From: Gallionella sp.
Lineage (GTDB): Bacteria > Pseudomonadota > Gammaproteobacteria > Burkholderiales > Gallionellaceae
Direction: 5' to 3'
Assembly: GCA_023259035.1 (NCBI GenBank)
Contig: JAHFRA010000009.1
Location: 28,889-92,888, forward strand
DNA length: 64,000 nucleotides
In this document: positions 17,888 through 28,017 of the stretch, in pieces
Numbering within the stretch: the stretch's first letter is position 1
Layout: every line of letters begins with the position of its first letter
Made by a program: the position numbers and the translations under genes
Notes under the pieces: generated by a model
Databases searched by the model: none
Told to the model about the DNA's origin: nothing
Seen by the model: the letters and a program-made list of their open reading frames with translations, nothing else

Positions 17888-20800
17888 ATGTCAAAAGCAG
17901 CCTTAGTTCGATTAGTCAGCAACGACAGCGAAGAATATATCGCCGAGTCACAAGCCATCCAGGAAGCGCGCGGGCGCATTGAGGCCGAGGTGCAAGCCGA
18001 TCTTTCCGCCCAGGCACGTGCTCGTGCCGAGGCGCATGCACGGGCGGTAGCACAGGCGCGCGCGCGCGCCGAAGCGGAGCTGACTGCACAGATTGAGGCG
18101 AAATGTCAGGATGAAGCGAGGCTTGCCGACGTGGTTCTAGCCAAGATCGAAGCAGAACAGAAGTTGGCATATGAATTACAGGAAAAGTTGGCCTGTGAAT
18201 TGCGGCTCCAGGAAGAAAACCAGGCAAGGCTGCGTGCTGAACAGCAAGCGCAAGACGAATTGAATCAACGTTTTCAACAGGAACTGATTGCCCGTGCCGC
18301 CGCTGAGAGCAAGACCCGTGCGGAACGCGAATTAATGGCATTGATTGAGCAGCAAAGTAGGGCGGAACATGATGCCCAGTTGCGCGTTGAGGCTGAAATA
18401 CATGCCGTCCAGGCGGCTATTGCCGAGATAATGGCCAGCGCTGAACAGGCCAGCGCGGAGCGTCGCGCAGCCGAGCAAGCGCAAAAGCACCATGCGGAAG
18501 AAAAATTGAAGCTGGAATTACAGTTTCGTGATATGGCGGCACAGCGGGCGGAAAGCGAAGCTGAAGAAGCTCGTGCCGCAAAGAATCGGGCGGATATCGA
18601 ACGGCATGAACTGGAGCAGATAGGTAAACGTGTCGAGGCTGAGCAGCGCGCCGCACAGGCAGCGGAGAACCGCGCAAAGCTCGAACAAGAAACCGCCAAA
18701 TTGGTGCAAGAAAAAGAGTCGACAGATCGGGCCATTGCGCATGCTGTGCAAGAGAAAATTCGCAAAGAACAGGATGCTATAGCATTAAGCAACGCCAAAC
18801 TCATGGCCGAGCAGGTTGCAGTCGAAGCCGTGGATGCGCGCAAGCGTGCCGAAGCGCTTGCGCTGAGTGAAATCGAAGCGCGGCTCGCCGCCGACCGGGA
18901 TGCCGAGCAGGCTGCGCTGGCACGCTCGGCGGCAGACCGGTCCGCTGCAGATTTTGCCGCTCAGCGCAAGCTTTCCGAGGAGCAGGCCAAAATTGATGCC
19001 GAAGAACGTGAACGCAGTGAGCGTCTGGCTTATGAGGCGGCAAAACAACGGGCTGAAGCGGAGGCGATCGCGCGAGTTGGCGTCGAACGTAAACTCAAGG
19101 CCGAGCAGGAGGCTGGAGCGCTATTGTTATCCCAAGCCGATATCAACAGAAAAGCATTGAAGCAACAAGAGGAAACCAATGCTTTGTTGCGTCAGGCTGA
19201 ACATGAGGCAAAAGATCGTTTGGCTACCGAAGCGATGGCCAACCAGGCTGCGGCGCACAAGCTGCAAGCTGAACGCGACTTGACTGTGCTTGCACAACAA
19301 CGCGCCGAGGCGGAATTACAGGCGGCACACGAGGCTGAGCTAAGGCTGCAGGCTGAAGCGCAAGCGATTGCTGTAGCCAATGAGCTTGCCGCTGCTGCGC
19401 AAGAGGCATTGCGCATCGCTCGGAAAAATACCGAATGTAAGAGCGCCTTGCTGCGGATTGAACAGGATCGCGTCGAGGCAGAGCGGCAAGCCGAACAGAT
19501 GTTGCTGGAAAAAACACAAACTGAAAACGCTGCGTTCCAATCTGCGCAGTTGCGCGCCGAAGCTTTATACATTGAACGCTTGGCGATTGAACGGAACATG
19601 GCTGCCGAACAGGCTGAGATTTCAGCGGCGCAACAAAAAGCACGGGCACTCGAAGAAGTTGCCGATGCGGTAATGCAACGTGCAGACAAGGAGAACGAAC
19701 TGCGGCAGGTTGCCGAAGCCCAGATTGAAACCGAGATGCGGGCGATCGCCGAGATCGAAGCGCGAATGGCTGCCGAACTGCGCGTCATCGAGGCAGATAA
19801 CCAGCGCATTGAACTCGAGGTGCGTGCCAGAGAGGTTGCCGAGGCAGCGGAAAAATTGAATGAGCAGGCTGTTCAAGTTGCGCGCGACCAGGAAAAGGCC
19901 GCGGTGCGCGTGCTGAACATGGCCAAGGTTCGTGCGGATGCGGAAATTCTGGCACTCAAAGCGGAGGAAGAAAAGATTCATGCCGAGGCTCTTGCTGCCG
20001 TTGCTTTCCGCAAACAGATTGTCGAGGCGGAACTGGCGCGCGATACCGCAATGGCACGCGCCGAGAACATGGCGAAGCTGCGGGTTGAGGAGGAGCGTAA
20101 AGCCATCGAGGCAGAGCAGGAGCGCGTTCGTTGTGAGGCGCTGGCCACGGTTGCCGCGCGCAAGCGTAGCGAAGCTGCCGAGCTTGCGCGGCAGGAAGCC
20201 ATTCAGCGCGCGCAGATTGAAACCCAATTGCTGGCGCAGCAACAGCATCATTTCGACCAGGAACATGAATTGCTGGCGCAAGCCGAGCAACGCCAAGCCG
20301 CGGCATTGGAAGCGGAACGGGCCATGCAGGCTCGCATTGATGCGGAACGCCTGGCAGTGCAAGCGGAACAGGATATGGTTGCAGCGGAGCAGGCTGCCAT
20401 GAACCGTGCCAGGGAGCTCATTGAAACGTCAAAGCGGTTGCGTGAAGATGCCGAGAGCTTTGTTGTGGAAGCCACCGAACAACGCGTTGCCGAAGATCAA
20501 CGGGCCACGCAGGTAGAGCAGGCGCAACTGCAAGCCGAGCAGTCCGCACTCAAATTTGCGCGCGACAGGGTCGCCATTGCGGAGCAGACCGAAAAAATTG
20601 CGTTGCGTCAGCGGAATGAAGAGCACAAATTACTGGTGCAGCAGCAGGTGAGATTGGAAACCGAACAGCGGGTATTGGCTGAAATCGAGAATCGTGTAAA
20701 GGCCGAAGTACAAGCCAGTGCGGCTGCGGAAGAACGCGAAGTGGCCGAACAGCGCGCCCGTGACACAGCACAAACAAAGGCAATGCTGGAAAATGAAGCA

Positions 20801-21199
20801 AAGCTGGCTGCACAGCAACATGCCGAGTTGGATGAGCGGGAAAATACCCGGCTTCGCGCACAAATAGAACAGTCGCGTGCTGAAGTCGTCGCGCATCAAC
20901 TGATGGCGCGTCTGCGCAACAACAAAAAAATCGGTCGGCTGGTGAAATCTGCCGGGCTGGTTTCGGCTATGGCATTTATCGGATTTTCACTGCCGGTATT
21001 TAATGAACAGCAAGCGGTTTCAGCACAGCTTGCCGCAGTTGGCCAACCGATCCGCTCCGACATGAAACTGGCCATGAATCTGACAGACAAGAAGATGGTT
21101 ACCGTGGCGCTGCCCGAATCAAAAATCGAGCAAGTCGAGCAGTCTGGTTATCCGGCATTGGACAATCTGAAGCTGAGCGATCAGCTTGGGCAAAACTAG
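17888..21199 (+). CDS. Giant Ala/Glu/Arg/Gln-rich coiled-coil protein with single C-terminal transmembrane segment
   Basis: 1103 aa with about 1000 residues of charged, helix-favouring sequence lacking Pro and Gly almost entirely, then GRLVKSAGLVSAMAFIGFSLPVF and a 65-aa tail; RBS-like aagggg upstream of ATG. Confidence 0.88.
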   Translation: MSKAALVRLVSNDSEEYIAESQAIQEARGRIEAEVQADLSAQARARAEAHARAVAQARARAEAELTAQIEAKCQDEARLADVVLAKIEAEQKLAYELQEKLACELRLQEENQARLRAEQQAQDELNQRFQQELIARAAAESKTRAERELMALIEQQSRAEHDAQLRVEAEIHAVQAAIAEIMASAEQASAERRAAEQAQKHHAEEKLKLELQFRDMAAQRAESEAEEARAAKNRADIERHELEQIGKRVEAEQRAAQAAENRAKLEQETAKLVQEKESTDRAIAHAVQEKIRKEQDAIALSNAKLMAEQVAVEAVDARKRAEALALSEIEARLAADRDAEQAALARSAADRSAADFAAQRKLSEEQAKIDAEERERSERLAYEAAKQRAEAEAIARVGVERKLKAEQEAGALLLSQADINRKALKQQEETNALLRQAEHEAKDRLATEAMANQAAAHKLQAERDLTVLAQQRAEAELQAAHEAELRLQAEAQAIAVANELAAAAQEALRIARKNTECKSALLRIEQDRVEAERQAEQMLLEKTQTENAAFQSAQLRAEALYIERLAIERNMAAEQAEISAAQQKARALEEVADAVMQRADKENELRQVAEAQIETEMRAIAEIEARMAAELRVIEADNQRIELEVRAREVAEAAEKLNEQAVQVARDQEKAAVRVLNMAKVRADAEILALKAEEEKIHAEALAAVAFRKQIVEAELARDTAMARAENMAKLRVEEERKAIEAEQERVRCEALATVAARKRSEAAELARQEAIQRAQIETQLLAQQQHHFDQEHELLAQAEQRQAAALEAERAMQARIDAERLAVQAEQDMVAAEQAAMNRARELIETSKRLREDAESFVVEATEQRVAEDQRATQVEQAQLQAEQSALKFARDRVAIAEQTEKIALRQRNEEHKLLVQQQVRLETEQRVLAEIENRVKAEVQASAAAEEREVAEQRARDTAQTKAMLENEAKLAAQQHAELDERENTRLRAQIEQSRAEVVAHQLMARLRNNKKIGRLVKSAGLVSAMAFIGFSLPVFNEQQAVSAQLAAVGQPIRSDMKLAMNLTDKKMVTVALPESKIEQVEQSGYPALDNLKLSDQLGQN

Positions 21200-23838
21200 T
21201 TATTCAGCAACGCGCTGCGCAACGCCTCCGTTTGATCAGGTTCAGCGAGAGCTGCGCCGCTGATCCAGAAAACGTCCTCTGCGCGGCTGCCCAAGGTGTT
21301 GATTTTTGCGCGGTGCAGGCGGATATCGTGGGCGGCCAAAATCAGCGCGATGCGTGCCAGCAAACCGGGGCGGTCTCCGGCAACCAGCGACAGTACATAC
21401 ATTCCTTTGTTGTCCGGTTTTATCTCGACTTCGGTGGTGATCGGGAAGTGCTTGAGTTGCCGGCTGACGCGCCCGGGCGTAGCGAGCACAATCGGCTTGG
21501 CTTGATCAATTTGTTGCGCCAACTCAAATTCGATATAAGTCATGATGTCGCGGTATGCTGTGTCGCCGCGCGCGGCTTCCATGATCTGAAAACTGTCCAG
21601 CGCGTAGCCGTGCTGCGTGGTGTGAATCTTGGCCTCGACAATGGTGTAATTCATGCGCGCGAAAAAATTACAAATGCGTGCAAACAAGCCGCGCTGATCC
21701 GGGCAATACACCATCACCTGCAAACCTTCGCCAGCGCGGCTTAGGCGCGCCTTCACGATAGGCGCGGCGGCGTTGACCTTGAATGCCAGCAACCGGGTAT
21801 GCCAGGCGATTTCCTGGGGCGCATGATCCAGAAAATAGCTGTCGTCGAGCTGTGCCCATAACAACTGGTAGGAATCGGGGGGCAGCGCGTAAAGGTTGAG
21901 CGCGTCGGCCGCCGCACGGCGAATTTCTCCGAGTTGGTCGGCAACCTTGCCGTCGCTCAAATAGCGGCGTGTCAGGTGGAACAGGTCTTCCATCAACCTG
22001 GCTTTCCACGCGCTCCATATTTCCGGGTTGGTGCCGCGCACATCCGCGACGGTCAACAAATACAGCGCGACCAGATAGCGGTCGTTTTTGATCTTTCCGG
22101 CGAAGTCGGCAATCACCTCGGGGTCGGACAGATCCTGCTTCTGTGCGGTGGCCGACAAGGCGAGATGGTGCTCGACCAGCCACATGATCAGGTCGGTGTC
22201 GACGCTGCCGAGTCGATGCTGGATGCAAAATGCGCGCGCATCTTTCTTGCCCAGCTGCGAATGATCGCCGCCGCGCCCCTTGGCAATATCGTGGAACAGC
22301 CCGGCGATATACAGCGCCTCCGGCCGGGCGAATTCGCCCATCAATTTGCTGCATAGCGGAATTTCCTGCGCATGTTCCGGCGCGGCAAAACGGCGCAGGT
22401 TGCGCACCACCATCAGGATATGTTCGTCCACCGTATAGACATGGAACAGGTCGTGCTGCATTTGGCCGACAATGCGCCCGAAAGCCGGGATATAGCGGCC
22501 CAGAATGCCATACTGGTTCATCCTTCGCAGCGCGTGGAGGACTCCCTGTGGCTGGCGCAGGATTTCCAGAAAGCGCGCGTGGTTCAGCGGATTGCGGCGA
22601 AACTTGAAATCGATATTGCGTTGTGCGCGCCACAGCGCGCGTAGCGTTCTGGCGCTCAAATCCGTCAATTCAGGATGCTGCTCCATCAGCAGGAACAACT
22701 CGAAAATCGCTTCTGGAGTGCGTTCGAATAACTGCTCGTCGCGGATATCCAGCAAGGTGCCGATAATCCTGAATCGCCCGTTCAGCGTGCGTTGCGTCGG
22801 CGTTTCATGGAACAAGTAGTCATGCAGGTTCTGCAGCATGATGGTGTTGAACTGGCGCACTGCCAGCCTGGTGCGGTAATAGTGTTGCATCATGTGCTCG
22901 CTCGCGCGGCGGTTGGCCGAGGCATTGATACCCATCTGTTCGGCGAGCAGCGTTTGAAAATCGAACAGCAGGCGATCTTCGTGCCGCTTGGCGAGGTAAT
23001 GCAAACGGATGCGCAGTGTCGCCAACAGGGCGCTGTGGCGCGCGATTTGGCGCGCCTCGGTAGTCGTGAGCAGCCCGATTTGCGCGAGCTCGCTCCAGTG
23101 CGTTCCCAGGCTGGCCGCGCGCGCGATCCAGGTGACGGTCTGCAAATCGCGCAGGCCGCCCGGACTTTCCTTCAGGTTGGGTTCGAGGTTGTAGTCCGAC
23201 TCGGCGTAGCGCGCATGGCGACGCTGCTGCTCTTGCAGCTTGGCAAGATAAAATGCGCGGAGGTCGAGGCGCTGTTGCACGCTGTCGCACAATTCATCGA
23301 ACAGTTCCTTGTTGCCGCAAAGCAGGCGCGCTTCAAGGAGGTTGGTTTGCACGGTGATATCGGCGGACTCCTTCATGCATTGCCCGACGGTGCGGACGCT
23401 GTGGCCGACTTCCAGCCCGATATCCCATAACACCCCGATTAACTGATGCAATTGTTGCTGCAAGGCATCATCAGGCGGGTGTCCGGCCATAACCAGCGGA
23501 TTGGCGAGTGTTGTTTGCTCGCCCAGGCGAATGGCTAGTGGTTCCATCAAGAGTTTTTCGGATTCGGCATCCAGCAGGATCAGCAGATCGATATCCGATC
23601 TGGGGTATAGCTTGCAGCGTCCGTAGCCGCCCACTGCCGCCAGTGCGATGCGTCGAGGCATGGCGAGTTGCCGCCAGACGCGGCGCAGGTAGCGGTCGAT
23701 CAGCCGGGTGTGCGCAGCGAGTAAACGCGCTGCGTTTTTATGTTCCAGAAAACTCTGCTCGAGCGCCGTACGGTCGCCGCGTAACGACTCGCGCAGCGCG
23801 GCTATATCGTCACGGTGCAGGCGGGGGCGGGCAGCCAT
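21196..23838 (-). CDS. glnD: Bifunctional [protein-PII] uridylyltransferase GlnD
   Basis: AVGGYGRCKLYPRSDIDLLIL nucleotidyltransferase, HD domain LFHDIAKGRGGDHS, two ACT-like domains. Confidence 0.96.
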   Translation of the reverse strand: MAARPRLHRDDIAALRESLRGDRTALEQSFLEHKNAARLLAAHTRLIDRYLRRVWRQLAMPRRIALAAVGGYGRCKLYPRSDIDLLILLDAESEKLLMEPLAIRLGEQTTLANPLVMAGHPPDDALQQQLHQLIGVLWDIGLEVGHSVRTVGQCMKESADITVQTNLLEARLLCGNKELFDELCDSVQQRLDLRAFYLAKLQEQQRRHARYAESDYNLEPNLKESPGGLRDLQTVTWIARAASLGTHWSELAQIGLLTTTEARQIARHSALLATLRIRLHYLAKRHEDRLLFDFQTLLAEQMGINASANRRASEHMMQHYYRTRLAVRQFNTIMLQNLHDYLFHETPTQRTLNGRFRIIGTLLDIRDEQLFERTPEAIFELFLLMEQHPELTDLSARTLRALWRAQRNIDFKFRRNPLNHARFLEILRQPQGVLHALRRMNQYGILGRYIPAFGRIVGQMQHDLFHVYTVDEHILMVVRNLRRFAAPEHAQEIPLCSKLMGEFARPEALYIAGLFHDIAKGRGGDHSQLGKKDARAFCIQHRLGSVDTDLIMWLVEHHLALSATAQKQDLSDPEVIADFAGKIKNDRYLVALYLLTVADVRGTNPEIWSAWKARLMEDLFHLTRRYLSDGKVADQLGEIRRAAADALNLYALPPDSYQLLWAQLDDSYFLDHAPQEIAWHTRLLAFKVNAAAPIVKARLSRAGEGLQVMVYCPDQRGLFARICNFFARMNYTIVEAKIHTTQHGYALDSFQIMEAARGDTAYRDIMTYIEFELAQQIDQAKPIVLATPGRVSRQLKHFPITTEVEIKPDNKGMYVLSLVAGDRPGLLARIALILAAHDIRLHRAKINTLGSRAEDVFWISGAALAEPDQTEALRSALLNN

Positions 23839-24604
23839 CGGAAACGGTCAGAATTTCAAAGCCGGTATCGGTGACGAGTATGGTGTGTTCGTATTGCGCT
23901 GACAGGCTGTGGTCCTTGGTGACCACCGTCCAGCCGTCGCCGAGATGCTTGATGGCTGCTTTGCCGACATTGATCATCGGCTCGATGGTGAAGGTCATGC
24001 CGGCTTCCAGTTTTAACCCGGTTTTCGGGCGGCCGTAGTGCAATATTTGCGGCTCTTCATGAAAACGCCGGCCGATGCCATGCCCGCAGAATTCGCGCAC
24101 CACGCTATAGCCGAGCGGTTCGACAAAACTCTGGATGGCATGGCCGATGTCGCCCAGATACGCGCCTGGCTTGACCGCACGGATGCCGCGCCATAGCGAT
24201 TGATAGGTGATCTCACATAACCGCCTGGCCTGAATCGACGGCTCGCCGACACAAAACATCCGGCTGCTGTCGCCATGGTAGCCGTCCTTGATAACGGTGA
24301 TGTCCAGATTGACGATGTCGCCATTTTTGAGCGCTTTGTTGCTTGGCACACCATGGCATACCTGATGGTTGATCGAGGTGCAGATGGATTTCGGGTACGG
24401 CTTATGTCCGTCGGGAGCGTAGTTAAGCGGTGCAGGTATCCCGTGTTGCTTATCGACAATCAAGTTGTGGCACAGCATGTTCAGCTCATCGGTCGTTACC
24501 CCCGGCTTGACGAACGGGGTTATGTAATCGAGCACTTCACTGGTCAGGCGACCGGCGACTCGCATTTTTTCAATTTCTTGCGGGGTCTTGATGGAAACGG
24601 GCAT
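23810..24604 (-). CDS. map: Methionine aminopeptidase type I
   Basis: MPVSIKTPQEIEKMRVAGRLTSEVLDYI, INHQVCHGVPS, FCGHGIGRRFHEEPQILHYG, MTFTIEPMI. Start 24604 preferred over the longer ORF. Confidence 0.96.
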   Translation of the reverse strand: MPVSIKTPQEIEKMRVAGRLTSEVLDYITPFVKPGVTTDELNMLCHNLIVDKQHGIPAPLNYAPDGHKPYPKSICTSINHQVCHGVPSNKALKNGDIVNLDITVIKDGYHGDSSRMFCVGEPSIQARRLCEITYQSLWRGIRAVKPGAYLGDIGHAIQSFVEPLGYSVVREFCGHGIGRRFHEEPQILHYGRPKTGLKLEAGMTFTIEPMINVGKAAIKHLGDGWTVVTKDHSLSAQYEHTILVTDTGFEILTVSDGCPPPPAP

Positions 24605-24909
24605 ATGATTTGTGCTTCTTTCGGAGGAGCCACTTTCAGGATAGTCGAGAATATCATGCGATTTAAACTCACGCCATTCTTTGACCAAACAACCTGAATC
24701 CGGCAATCAGGCCGGACATCGAACAGTGAAACCCAGCATTCCCGGTTCTTTCGTCGGTGGGAATCTCGATGACGGATTCATCACTCGTCAAGGTGAAACG
24801 CTGGCAGCATAAATCCTGTTCGTTGAAAGACTAAAGGCCGAGGAAACCTCGCCAAAATCTGCCGTTCAGATTTGAATCCGCCTATGTATAATCCGCATCG
24901 TCGAAATAA

Positions 24910-25371
24910 ATGAATGACACGATGAGCAGTACTGACGACAATTCTCTTGAGGCGTTAAACGCTTTGGACGATATATCGCCGATCAGGTCGTCGCCACCGA
25001 AAGGCACCAAGGAGCACCGCAAGGAAACCCGTTACAGGGCTTCTTGGGGAGTTGCCATCGCCGTCGAAGGCCATGACTTGCATGAGGGGAAAATCAAGGA
25101 CATTTCCCTGCATGGGACGGCAACCATTCTGAACGGGCGCAACCTTAAATCCGGCATCAGCGTAAAGCTGCACATTTGCATACCGCCATTGATCGGCCCT
25201 GGCGCGCCGAAGATTCTGATAGTTGATGGCAAGACGTCTTACGCAATCCATGATGCGGATGATCTGCGTTTCAGAGTTGGTGTTACTTTTGTTAAATTCG
25301 AGTTGGCATCAGACCGCGCCTTTCTGGAAGCGCGTCTTACCAACCACCATACGCAGGTGCAAGCCGGTTGA
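24910..25371 (+). CDS. PilZ domain protein
   Basis: HRKETRYRASWGVAIAVEGHDLHEGKIKDISLHGTATIL (RxxxR...D/NxSxxG-type c-di-GMP motif). Confidence 0.75.
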   Translation: MNDTMSSTDDNSLEALNALDDISPIRSSPPKGTKEHRKETRYRASWGVAIAVEGHDLHEGKIKDISLHGTATILNGRNLKSGISVKLHICIPPLIGPGAPKILIVDGKTSYAIHDADDLRFRVGVTFVKFELASDRAFLEARLTNHHTQVQAG

Positions 25372-25421
25372 TGGCGGAACACAGAGCGTACTGACAACTT
25401 AAATATAAAGCGCAAAAAGTT

Positions 25422-26813
25422 ATGACTATTCGCACTCGTTTCGCTCCCAGCCCCACCGGTTATCTGCATATCGGCGGCGCACGCACCGCTTTGTTCTCCT
25501 GGGCATACGCCCGTAAGCTGGCTGGCACTTTCATTTTGCGTATCGAAGATACCGATCTGGAGCGTTCCACGCAGGAGTCGGTGCAGGCGATTCTGGACGG
25601 GATGTCCTGGCTGAATCTGGATTACGACGAGGGGCCGTTCTACCAGATGCAGCGCATGGATCGCTACAAGGCGGTGATTCAGCAGATGCTCGACGAGGGC
25701 ACGGCTTATTACTGCTATACCGCGCCGGAAGAATTGGATGCACTACGCGAAGCGCAACGCGCGCGCGGCGAGAAGCCGCGTTATGACGGACGCTGGCGGC
25801 CCGAACAGGGCAAGGTTCTGCCTGCACCGCCGGAGGACATCAGGCCGGTGGTGCGTTTCAAGAATCCGCTGCACGGCGTGGCAGCGTGGGACGATTTGGT
25901 TAAAGGCAAGATCGTGTTCGAGAACAGCGAGCTGGATGATCTGATCATCGCCCGCGCCGACGGCACGCCGACTTACAATTTCTGCGTGGTGGTGGACGAT
26001 CTGGATATGGGTATCACACAGGTCATCCGCGGCGACGACCATGTCAACAACACGCCGCGCCAGATCAATATCCTCAAGGCATTGGGCGCGACGCTGCCGC
26101 AATATGCGCATGTGCCGATGATCCTCGGCAGCGACGGCGAACGGCTGTCCAAGCGACATGGCGCGGTCAGCGTGATGCAATATGCCGAGGAAGGTTTCCT
26201 GCCGGAGGCGCTGATCAATTATCTGGCGCGCCTGGGCTGGTCGCACGGCGACGAGGAGATCTTCTCCATACAACAACTCGTCGAATGGTTCGACTTGCGC
26301 CACATCAGCAAATCGGCGGCGCAGTTCGACCCGGACAAGCTGCGCTGGCTGAACCAGCACTACATCAAGCTGGCCGACAACACGCGTTTGGCCAAACTGG
26401 TGCGCAAACATCTGGCCGAGCGCGGCGTGCAGGCAAGCAACGCGCCGCAACTGGAAGCGGTGATCGCATTGTATAAAGAACGCGCCGCGACGCTGCTCGA
26501 ATTGGCGGACGAAGCGGAAGTCTTTTATGTTGAAATACACCCGGCGCAGGAACTGCTGGATGCGCATCTTGTACCCGAAGTCATTCCCGCGTTGCGCGAA
26601 CTCGCCGAACGTTTTGCCGATGTCGCATGGGAAGCTCCCGCGCTGGGCGCGCTGGTAAAAGAATTGCTGGCTAAACATAACTTGAAAATGCCCAGGCTTG
26701 CAATGCCGTTGCGCGTGATGCTGGTCGGGCAGACGCACACCCCGTCGGTAGATGCCGTGTTGGCATTGTTCCCACGCGAGACTGTGCTGGCGCGCATAAA
26801 GAGATACCTGTAA
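25422..26813 (+). CDS. gltX: Glutamyl-tRNA synthetase
   Basis: [22 protein letters not shown] (HIGH) and [13 protein letters not shown] (KMSKS). Confidence 0.97.
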   Translation: MTIRTRFAPSPTGYLHIGGARTALFSWAYARKLAGTFILRIEDTDLERSTQESVQAILDGMSWLNLDYDEGPFYQMQRMDRYKAVIQQMLDEGTAYYCYTAPEELDALREAQRARGEKPRYDGRWRPEQGKVLPAPPEDIRPVVRFKNPLHGVAAWDDLVKGKIVFENSELDDLIIARADGTPTYNFCVVVDDLDMGITQVIRGDDHVNNTPRQINILKALGATLPQYAHVPMILGSDGERLSKRHGAVSVMQYAEEGFLPEALINYLARLGWSHGDEEIFSIQQLVEWFDLRHISKSAAQFDPDKLRWLNQHYIKLADNTRLAKLVRKHLAERGVQASNAPQLEAVIALYKERAATLLELADEAEVFYVEIHPAQELLDAHLVPEVIPALRELAERFADVAWEAPALGALVKELLAKHNLKMPRLAMPLRVMLVGQTHTPSVDAVLALFPRETVLARIKRYL

Positions 26814-26839
26814 TTAATCTCTAGAAAATCGTGTTTCGT

Positions 26840-26992
26840 GTCGCCATTCCGGCCTTGAGCCGGAATCCATGCAAGTCAAAAACTGGATGCCGGATCAAGT
26901 TCCGCATGACGAAGTTTATAGAGGAACCCTAAAACCTGGATGCTGGCTCCCGGATCAAGTCCGGGGTGACGTAGTCCGGCATGACGGATTTT
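26840..26992. repeat. Dispersed palindromic repeat with a partial tandem copy
   Basis: cattccggccttgagccggaatcca...ctggatgccggatcaagttccgcatgacg...ctggatgctggctcccggatcaagtccggggtgacgtagtccggcatgacgg. Confidence 0.7.
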
Positions 26993-27068
26993 TTTGGGAG
27001 AGCCAGAGTTTTTAGAGGTTCCGTAAAGGAAGCCTCCAGAGTCAGTTGACTGCGCGCGTCAGATGAAG

Positions 27069-27097
27069 TTGAGCGAAGTGCAGCTTAGTGCTAGAAT
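27069..27097 (+). promoter_or_regulatory. Candidate sigma70 promoter of rpsB
   Basis: TTGAGC-N17-TAGAAT followed by about 125-nt leader before rpsB ATG. Confidence 0.5.
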
Positions 27098-27221
27098 GCG
27101 CGCCGCTTCGGGATAGTCCCAATAATTATCTGGAGCAAATTCCCCCGCTCGCGCAAGTTGGGGTGCTCGAAAGAGTCAGGCTGGCGAGCGGTAGTTTATA
27201 ACCCTTACGATTGGAGTTTTC

Positions 27222-27953
27222 ATGGCTGTAACTATGCGTCAAATGCTGGAGGCCGGTGTTCATTTCGGCCACCAAACCCGTTTCTGGAATCCCAAGATGG
27301 CACCATTTATCTTTGGCCACCGCAACAAGATTCACATTATTAATCTGGAAAAGACCGTCACGCTGTTTGCCGAAGCGGAAAATTTCGTGCGCAAGCTGTC
27401 GGCGAAGAAGGGCACCATCCTGTTTGTGGCGACCAAGCGCCAGGCGCGCGATATCCTGCAAGAGGAAGCCGTGCGCGCGGGTTCGCCGTTCGTGAACCAT
27501 CGCTGGCTGGGCGGTATGCTGACCAACTACAAGACCGTGCAACAATCCATCAAACGTCTGCGGGATCTGGAGCAGATGACTCTCGATGGCACGAATGAAA
27601 AAATTTCCAAGAAAGAAGCGTTGATGATGAAGCGCGAATTGGAAAAGCTGGATCGCAGCCTGGGCGGCATCAAGGATATGCCAGGTTTGCCGACCGCACT
27701 GTTCGTGATTGATGTTGGCTACCAGAAGGGCGCCATCGTTGAAGCACAAAAACTGGGCATCCCGGTAATCGGCATCGTTGACACCAACAATTCACCGCTC
27801 GGTGTGGACTTCATCATTCCGGGCAACGACGACTCCACGCAAGCGATTCGTCTGTATGCCCGCGGTATTGCCGATGCGGTGCTGGAAGGTCGTGCGCAAG
27901 CCTTGAACGAATTGGTCGAACAAGTGGCAGCAACAGAAGAACAAGCCGCCTAG
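27222..27953 (+). CDS. rpsB: 30S ribosomal protein S2
   Basis: [42 protein letters not shown]. Confidence 0.98.
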   Translation: MAVTMRQMLEAGVHFGHQTRFWNPKMAPFIFGHRNKIHIINLEKTVTLFAEAENFVRKLSAKKGTILFVATKRQARDILQEEAVRAGSPFVNHRWLGGMLTNYKTVQQSIKRLRDLEQMTLDGTNEKISKKEALMMKRELEKLDRSLGGIKDMPGLPTALFVIDVGYQKGAIVEAQKLGIPVIGIVDTNNSPLGVDFIIPGNDDSTQAIRLYARGIADAVLEGRAQALNELVEQVAATEEQAA

Positions 27954-27970
27954 TCTTTACCACGACGCAT

Positions 27971-27994
27971 AAAGGGGCGCGAGCCCCTTTTTTT
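27971..27994 (+). terminator. Rho-independent terminator/attenuator between rpsB and tsf
   Basis: aaaggggc-gcga-gcccctttttttt: GC-rich stem, GNRA-type loop, U tract. Confidence 0.85.
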
Positions 27995-28017
27995 ATAAGT
28001 ATTTTACGGAGTTTGAG

